From Nonomuraea angiospora (lineage in GTDB: Bacteria > Actinomycetota > Actinomycetes > Streptosporangiales > Streptosporangiaceae), in the NCBI RefSeq assembly GCF_014873145.1, contig NZ_JADBEK010000001.1, positions 4,960,001 through 5,024,000 on the forward strand: a DNA stretch of 64,000 nucleotides, written 5' to 3'. The position numbers and the translations under genes are program-made. Below are positions 59,186 through 64,000 of the stretch, one piece after another (the first letter of the stretch is position 1; the number at the start of each line of letters is the position of its first letter). Below the pieces are notes generated by a model. It was not told the DNA's origin and did not search any database. It saw only the letters and a program-made list of their open reading frames with translations.

Positions 59186-60463
59186 GTGCTAGGGGCCGGG
59201 ACCACTCTCAATGATCGCTACGTGCTCGCCGGCCGCCTCGGCGGCGGTGGCATGGGCGAGGTGTGGCGTGCCGACGACACGGTTCTCGGGCGCGCGGTGG
59301 CGGTCAAGGTGCTCATGCCCGCGTTGTCGGAGAGCCCGGCGTTCATCCAGCGCTTCCAGAACGAGGCCCGCGCCATGGCCACGCTCCGGCACCCCGGCGT
59401 GGTCGACGTCTACGACTACGGCATCTGCGAGGTCGAGGGCCGCCAGGTCAGCTTCCTGGTGATGGAATACGTGCGCGGCGAGTCGCTCGACCGGGTCCTG
59501 CGGCGCGGCCCGCTCGGCGCCGAGGCCACCATGCGGCTGATCGCGGAGGTCGGCGACGCGCTGGCCGCCGCGCACGCGCAGGGCATCGTCCACCGCGACG
59601 TCAAGCCGGCCAACCTCATGATCAGGACCGACGGCGGCGTGGTGCTCACCGACTTCGGCATCGCCCACTCGGCCTCGGCCGGCCATCTGACGGCCACGGG
59701 CACGATGCTCTGCTCGGCCGGCTACTGCGCCCCCGAGCTGGCCACGGCCAGCGACGTGACGCCGTCGGTCGACGTCTACGCCCTGGGCGTGGTGGCGTAC
59801 GAGTGCCTGACGGGGGAGCTCCCGTTCCAGGGCGACACCCCCGTACAGATCATCTTCAAGCACCTCAACGCCCCCATCCCCCGCCTGCCCGACGACGTGC
59901 CCGCCGGGCCGCGCCAGGTGGTGGCGCGGGCGCTGGAGAAGACGCCCGACCGGCGCTGGCCGTCGGCCGCCGTGATGGCGCAGGCCGCCCGCACGGCGAT
60001 GGACGCCCCGGAGCGGCCGCTCGTGCCGCGCCGCCACCGCACGCTGCGGGCGGTGTTCACCGCGGCCGTCGCCGTGGTCGTCTCGGGGGTGGTGGCGGGC
60101 TCGGTGTGGCTGCGCCCGGCCGGCCCGGCGACCACCGTCGACGAGGTGTCGCCCACCGTGGACGCCACCTCCGTCACCGCCGCCCCGCCGTCGCCGAGCT
60201 CCAGGAAGCCGTCCACGCCCCCGGCCAGGCGAGCTCCGACCGCCAAGCCGACGGCGACCGGCATCGTGACGCACGCGCCGAGCCCCAGCGCCTCGGTCTC
60301 CGCCACCCCGACCGTGACGCCCACCCCCACGCCGACCACCTCGGAGCCCGAGCCCACGGCGGAGCCGACCACGGCCGGTCCGGAGGAGCCCCCGACCGCC
60401 GATCCCACGATCAGCCACTCTTCCGGCGAGATCCAGTGCATCCGCTCCCCATGCCCGGGATGA
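59186..60463 (+). CDS. Ser/Thr protein kinase, PknB-like, single-span
   Basis: GTG 59186; 425 aa. Kinase domain 1-265: GGGGMGEV, AVKVL lysine, HRDVKPAN, TDFGIAH, and the APE motif. A single transmembrane helix follows at about 288-310, then a Thr/Pro/Ser-rich extracellular tail (PTPTPTTSEPEPTAEP) lacking PASTA repeats and ending with two cysteines (CIRSPC). It probably senses at the cell surface; the ligand is unknown. Confidence 0.94.
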   Translation: MLGAGTTLNDRYVLAGRLGGGGMGEVWRADDTVLGRAVAVKVLMPALSESPAFIQRFQNEARAMATLRHPGVVDVYDYGICEVEGRQVSFLVMEYVRGESLDRVLRRGPLGAEATMRLIAEVGDALAAAHAQGIVHRDVKPANLMIRTDGGVVLTDFGIAHSASAGHLTATGTMLCSAGYCAPELATASDVTPSVDVYALGVVAYECLTGELPFQGDTPVQIIFKHLNAPIPRLPDDVPAGPRQVVARALEKTPDRRWPSAAVMAQAARTAMDAPERPLVPRRHRTLRAVFTAAVAVVVSGVVAGSVWLRPAGPATTVDEVSPTVDATSVTAAPPSPSSRKPSTPPARRAPTAKPTATGIVTHAPSPSASVSATPTVTPTPTPTTSEPEPTAEPTTAGPEEPPTADPTISHSSGEIQCIRSPCPG

Positions 60464-60513
60464 CCGCCTTTTCCGTGTCCTCAGCCGCTCGCCGATCGTG
60501 AGAGAGTCATCCG

Positions 60514-61464
60514 GTGGACTCGACTCGTGACCTGCTCGTCGCCCTGGCCCGCCGCTACGCCTTCGCCGATCTCGGCGCGCTCGCGCCGGCCGCGGAGATC
60601 GCCGAGGTCTGCGAGTTCGGTCACCGTCTGCTCTCGCTCGACGCCGAGGACTTCGCGGCCGAGGCCAAGGGCGTCCCTGCCGACCTGCGGCGGCGCGCGC
60701 GGGCCTGCCACATGCCGCAGACGCCGCGCGAGCAGCCGCGCGGGGCGCTGGAGTCGCTGCGGCCCGCGTACGGCCTGCTGCTCGAGGTGATCGCCGCACG
60801 GTGGCACCGGCGCGAGCTGAGCCCGATGATCGCCGCGGTCCACATCGCCAGCGAATACCTGCCGCTGCTGGCCTTCGAGCCCCAGCTCGGCCACGCCGGC
60901 GACCCGGCCCGCTGGCCGGCGGGGCTGAGCGCGCCGGGGAGCCGTTTCGGCGTGATCGGCGACCGGGAGTGCGACCACACCAAGTCCGAGCAGTCCGCCA
61001 CCAACCGGACGCTGCGGGTGTCGGTGGAGCCGGGCGAGGGCTGGCGCGCGTACTTCGACCGGCAGCACAGCCAGGTCGCCGGCGCGCTGGCCGTCTGCGT
61101 CGCCACCTGCCGCAACCCGTGCACGGCCATGGACTGGATCGCCCCCGGGCCGCGCGCCGACCTCCACGTACGGGCCCGCACGGCGCTCACCTTCGCCGAC
61201 ACCCCTCTCGTCCGGCTGCGGCACGCGGCCCCGGTGGGGCACGGGTTCGGGGTGCCGTCACCCGAAGAGGTCCTGGACGCCTGGGAGCGCAGCCGCGTCG
61301 CCCTCGACAAGAACCCCGTCGGAGCCACGGCCACGAAGGACGACGGGTTCCCGCTGCCCGGGCTGCCCTCGCTGTTCTCGGCCGTCGCGGCCGCGCCCAT
61401 CGAGCCCGCGACGCTGCTGAGCGGCGTCAGCGAGCACATCGTCGGCCTGCTCCAGCGCCTCTAG
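60514..61464 (+). CDS. uncharacterised protein, cysteine-containing, 316 aa
   Basis: GTG 60514. Soluble protein with no signal peptide or membrane span. Cysteines sit in EVCEFGH, ARACHMPQ, RECDHTKSEQ and CVATCRNPC, which could bind a metal. Charged region DRECDHTKSEQSATNR is distinctive. I do not recognise the family. It sits between the kinase and a DUF5130 gene, whose stop it overlaps by 4 bp on the other strand. Confidence 0.75.
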   Translation: MDSTRDLLVALARRYAFADLGALAPAAEIAEVCEFGHRLLSLDAEDFAAEAKGVPADLRRRARACHMPQTPREQPRGALESLRPAYGLLLEVIAARWHRRELSPMIAAVHIASEYLPLLAFEPQLGHAGDPARWPAGLSAPGSRFGVIGDRECDHTKSEQSATNRTLRVSVEPGEGWRAYFDRQHSQVAGALAVCVATCRNPCTAMDWIAPGPRADLHVRARTALTFADTPLVRLRHAAPVGHGFGVPSPEEVLDAWERSRVALDKNPVGATATKDDGFPLPGLPSLFSAVAAAPIEPATLLSGVSEHIVGLLQRL

Positions 61465-61829
61465 CGGCGGGCGGTGGCCTGCTCCCCCAGGGCGCCGATG
61501 CCGTAGAGGAGGCCGCCCACCAGGTCGCCCACGCTGAACGCCGTCGCCATCGACATCGCCGTGAGCCGGCAGGACCCGTCCGACAGCCGCCTGCGGGCGT
61601 TCTCCCCCGTCACGATCTCCAGCGCCCGGCCCTTCAGGTCGACGAGGAGCACCACGGCGTCGTCGGCCTCCTCGCCCAGGGCCGCGTGCAGCCGCTCGGC
61701 GAAGTGGCGGCGCGAGCCCACCGGATCCCCCAGGAACACCCCGAACCGCAGCCCGCTGCGCCGCTCGGCGGTGTGCAGGGCGCGCCTGACGTCGTCGGCC
61801 TGTGCGGCCGTCAGCCCTCGCATCGTCAC
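61461..61829 (-). CDS. DUF5130 (TPM-like) protein
   Basis: 122 aa, GTG start. Pattern RFGVFLGDP..HFAERLHAALG..DDAVVLLVDLKGRALEIVTG..RRRLSDGSCRLTAMSMATAFSVGDLVGGLLYGI matches the actinobacterial DUF5130 family with a TPM-like fold; function unknown. One base after the stop of the membrane-protein gene upstream, so the two form an operon. Confidence 0.85.
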   Translation of the reverse strand: MTMRGLTAAQADDVRRALHTAERRSGLRFGVFLGDPVGSRRHFAERLHAALGEEADDAVVLLVDLKGRALEIVTGENARRRLSDGSCRLTAMSMATAFSVGDLVGGLLYGIGALGEQATARR

Positions 61830-61830
61830 C

Positions 61831-62121
61831 TCACCATCCCGCGGAGGCCCCGCCGAGGTGTCCGCCGGGCTCGGCCGTCTCGGCGGCGGCCAGCCAGTCG
61901 TGCTCCGGAACGTCCGCCCAGCGCGCCACCCGGTCGGTCAGCACCAGATCGGAGGTGCTCACGCCGCGCTCGCTCCCGGACGGGCCGCCCAGCCACACCG
62001 GGCCGGCCTCCACCCGCCGCTGCGCGCTGCGTCCCGGCAGCATGACCAGCAGGCTGATCAGGATGAACAGCCCGAACGACACCCCGATGAGAAAGAGCAG
62101 AATCTCGCCTGCGCTGTGCAC
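61831..62121 (-). CDS. small membrane protein, 96 aa
   Basis: GTG 62121 gives MHSAGEILLFLIGVSFGLFILISLLVM: one membrane helix near the N-terminus, then a soluble tail with WLGGPSGSERGV and an acidic segment. The frame is open 40 codons further but that stretch is not hydrophobic and has no good start. It forms an operon with the DUF5130 gene. Function unknown. Confidence 0.75.
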   Translation of the reverse strand: MHSAGEILLFLIGVSFGLFILISLLVMLPGRSAQRRVEAGPVWLGGPSGSERGVSTSDLVLTDRVARWADVPEHDWLAAAETAEPGGHLGGASAGW

Positions 62122-62317
62122 ACCCTGAACGTAATCCCGATGCGCGCAGCGGGCCAGACCCCACCTGGGAGTGTCCACCAGGTAAGATCTTTTTTGAGAC
62201 GGCATCTCTAGAGAAGAACGTAGAACATACCCCGAAAACATGCGTGGAACACGATGAGCTGGGCCATAAAACTATGGACAGGGCAACACTAGGAATCGTT
62301 CCGATCTCCGAGCTACG

Positions 62318-63154
62318 GTGAGTTGCGTGGACTCCGACATCCAGCGAGAAGACGGTCACAATGCGTCACCTATCTGGGTGAACGACCGGCCAGAGAGCGA
62401 GCAGACCGCTGCCGCGAAGCCTTCGGCGCCCACCTCCACGTACGCGCCCGTCGAGCGGGCGTCCATGCGTAGCCTGCTGCAACAACCGCGCTTCGTCCGC
62501 CTGCGCAACCGCGCGCTGCTGGGGATAGTCGTCGCGGTGGTGGTGGGCTTCCTCGTGGGCGACTGGCGCCTGGGCGTGACCGCGGGTGTGATCGCGGCCG
62601 TCGCCGAGGCGGTTTATCGCTCGCGATCCCATTCGTCCGTGCCCGCCTGGCGGCGCACGTCCGTGGCGGAGCGCCGTACCGAGTCGCAGTTGCGCAAGCT
62701 CGAACGCAACGGCTACCGCACGCTCCACGCCAGGGCGATCCCCAACAGCGAGGCCCAGATCGACCATCTCGTGGTGGGCCCGACCGGCGTGTACGCGGTC
62801 GACTCCGAGCAGTGGGACAAGCGGCTCCCGGTGCGGGTGCAGATGGGCAAGAAGCTCTTCCACGGCCCCTTCGACAAGAAGGCCCGCCTCACCGAGGCGA
62901 AGTGGGAGGCGTCGCAGGCCAGCGAGCTGATCACCAAGTCGTTCGGCCGCGAGGTCTCGGTCGTGCCCTCGCTCGCCATCTACGGCCCGGCCGTGCCGTG
63001 GAAGATCATGACCATCCGCGGCGTGGACGTCTACCAGGGCGACCGCGCCCGCAAGTGGATCACCAAGCGGGAGCGGGCCCTGACCGACGGCGAGATCGAC
63101 CGGATCTTCGACATCGCCGCCCAGGTCCTGCCCGCCCGCTACGGCGAAGACTAG
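62318..63154 (+). CDS. NERD-domain membrane protein
   Basis: 278 aa. Two close hydrophobic helices at about 66-100 (LLGIVVAVVVGFLVG, LGVTAGVIAAVAEAV), then a nuclease-related domain (about 120-245) with the conserved AQIDHLVVGPTGVYAVDS segment and the downstream KAxW-like helix. NERD domains are related to restriction-type endonucleases; their cellular role is mostly unknown. GTG start (62318 or 62327). Confidence 0.88.
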   Translation: MSCVDSDIQREDGHNASPIWVNDRPESEQTAAAKPSAPTSTYAPVERASMRSLLQQPRFVRLRNRALLGIVVAVVVGFLVGDWRLGVTAGVIAAVAEAVYRSRSHSSVPAWRRTSVAERRTESQLRKLERNGYRTLHARAIPNSEAQIDHLVVGPTGVYAVDSEQWDKRLPVRVQMGKKLFHGPFDKKARLTEAKWEASQASELITKSFGREVSVVPSLAIYGPAVPWKIMTIRGVDVYQGDRARKWITKRERALTDGEIDRIFDIAAQVLPARYGED

Positions 63155-63202
63155 GCCCCGGCCCGGCATACCCGTTCGCTATGGCGGGGTCCGGGCCGAC
63201 GG

Positions 63203-63922
63203 TCATCCCCCGGCCCCGTCGGGCTCGTCCCCGCGGGGCTTTTCCACGCCCGAGGCCAGGCGCGCGCCGAAGTCGTCCAGGGCGGCGGCCAGGTCCGCGC
63301 TCGGCGGGGGCGTCGGCGGCAGGCGCGAGTACACCGCGGTGCCGAACCCGGCGACGCGGACGATCTGGTCGATGAGCGCCTCCTTGTCGCGTGGCCAAGG
63401 GAACGACGGCTGGGCGATCATCAGCGAGACGCAGCCGTGCACGGCCGACCACAGGCCCAGCGCGAGCTCCTCGGGATCGCCCTCCAGCACGCGCGTCTCC
63501 ACGCAGGCCGCGACCGCGGCGACCATGTGACGGAAGCACTCGGCGGCGGCCGGCGGCACGCCCGGCCCGGCCGTGGCCCGCATCATCAGCACCCGGTACT
63601 GCACCGGATGTTCCAGGGCGAAGCGGGCATAGGCGCGCCCGCACCTGCCCAGGGCGAGGAACGGGTCGCCGCCCAGGTTCTCGCGGAACATCCGGCCGAA
63701 CTCGCCCCAGACCCGCATGCAGACCGCCTCGACCAGCGCCTCCTTGTCGGCGAAGTGCAGGTAGACGGAGGGCGTGGAGACGCCGGCCCGCAGGGCGACC
63801 GCGCGTAGCGTGAGCGCGTCCTCGCTGCCGGACTCGGCCAGCAGGTCCTCGGCCGCGCGCAGGATCTCCTCGCGCAGCAGCGCTCCCTCTCCGCGCCGGG
63901 CGCGGACGCGTCTGGTGGTCAT
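63203..63922 (-). CDS. TetR-family regulator (WHG-type ligand domain)
   Basis: 239 aa. N-terminal TetR HTH (about 15-70: ILRAAEDLLAESG..LTLRAVALRAGVSTPSVYLHFADKEALVEAV), C-terminal domain with the WSAVHGCVSLM motif of the TetR_C_13/WHG group. A long dyad lies 5 bp upstream of its start, so autorepression is likely. The regulated partner gene is outside the window or it acts only on itself. Confidence 0.92.
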   Translation of the reverse strand: MTTRRVRARRGEGALLREEILRAAEDLLAESGSEDALTLRAVALRAGVSTPSVYLHFADKEALVEAVCMRVWGEFGRMFRENLGGDPFLALGRCGRAYARFALEHPVQYRVLMMRATAGPGVPPAAAECFRHMVAAVAACVETRVLEGDPEELALGLWSAVHGCVSLMIAQPSFPWPRDKEALIDQIVRVAGFGTAVYSRLPPTPPPSADLAAALDDFGARLASGVEKPRGDEPDGAGG

Positions 63923-63926
63923 GGAT

Positions 63927-63965
63927 CTCAGGTTGACGCCGTCAGGTTAACGGTGTCAATCTGAG
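63927..63965. promoter_or_regulatory. TetR operator dyad overlapping promoter
   Basis: Arms of 16 bp, ctcaggttgacgccgt and acggtgtcaatctgag, match in 14 of 16 positions around a 7-bp centre (caggtta). It lies directly upstream of the TetR gene start and contains TTGACA-like -35 sequence. Confidence 0.7.
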
Positions 63966-64000
63966 GCCCTGGGGAAGGGATTTACTAAAAAATGGGGAAT

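Noticed and set aside
63158..63198. Terminator between the NERD and TetR genes
   Set aside because: Short ggcccgg/ccgggcc arms with a 24-nt loop and no T-run; too weak to list.

Overview
This is high-GC actinobacterial DNA. It carries a mycothiol-type oxidoreductase, DUF5753 regulator plus HATPase pairs, two membrane-linked Ser/Thr kinases, an Eis-like acetyltransferase, an MreB/RodA/PBP2 cell-shape locus and a bL37 ribosomal micro-gene. The set fits a filamentous actinomycete, most likely Streptosporangiaceae (Nonomuraea-like). The family guess is inference from gene content and could be tested with the 16S gene present here.

Layout. 1-2.9 kb: end of an M48 protease, a kinase and a small membrane protein. 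2.9-13.8 kb: proA, proB, obgE, rpmA, rplU, an RNase E/G with a very long N-terminus, and the TIGR03936/TIGR03960 radical-SAM pair. 13.8-20.5 kb: the cell-elongation operon (mreB, mreC, mreD, PBP2, rodA and a small CCCH protein), interrupted by repeat-bearing GC-rich inserts. 20.8-24.6 kb: ndk, an MFS exporter, a DUF4233 protein and folC. 24.6-30.0 kb: a complete 16S-23S-5S rRNA operon with promoter, leader and terminator, sitting between folC and valS. 30.2-37.3 kb: valS, clpX, clpP2, clpP1 and tig. All of this to 37.3 kb, apart from the first gene, is on the minus strand and follows the order tig-clpP-clpX-valS-folC-ndk-mre-rne-obgE-pro known from Streptomyces and relatives.

37.5-49.6 kb is more variable. 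It has a regulator/HATPase pair facing a strong dyad, a c-di-AMP riboswitch ahead of a secreted LAS-type peptidase, deoR-galT, the bL37 micro-gene, a TrpB2 enzyme, a kinase-like protein with a broken P-loop, the fossil of an element integrated in tRNA-Gly (lectin cargo plus a dead integrase), tRNA-Pro, a site-2 protease and an atypical response regulator. 49.7-64 kb holds housekeeping and stress genes: SpoIIE phosphatase, Eis-like GNAT, rpiB, def, SDR, aldehyde dehydrogenase, a mycothiol-dependent nitroreductase with a sigma-R-like promoter, aminopeptidase N, a second kinase, several poorly known proteins, a NERD protein and a TetR regulator with its operator.

I found no CRISPR array, no defence island and no biosynthetic cluster. 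The observations most worth following are the mreC-mreD insert with four 30-bp units, the tRNA-Gly element remnant, the riboswitch-controlled peptidase, and the DUF5753/HATPase intergenic dyad.
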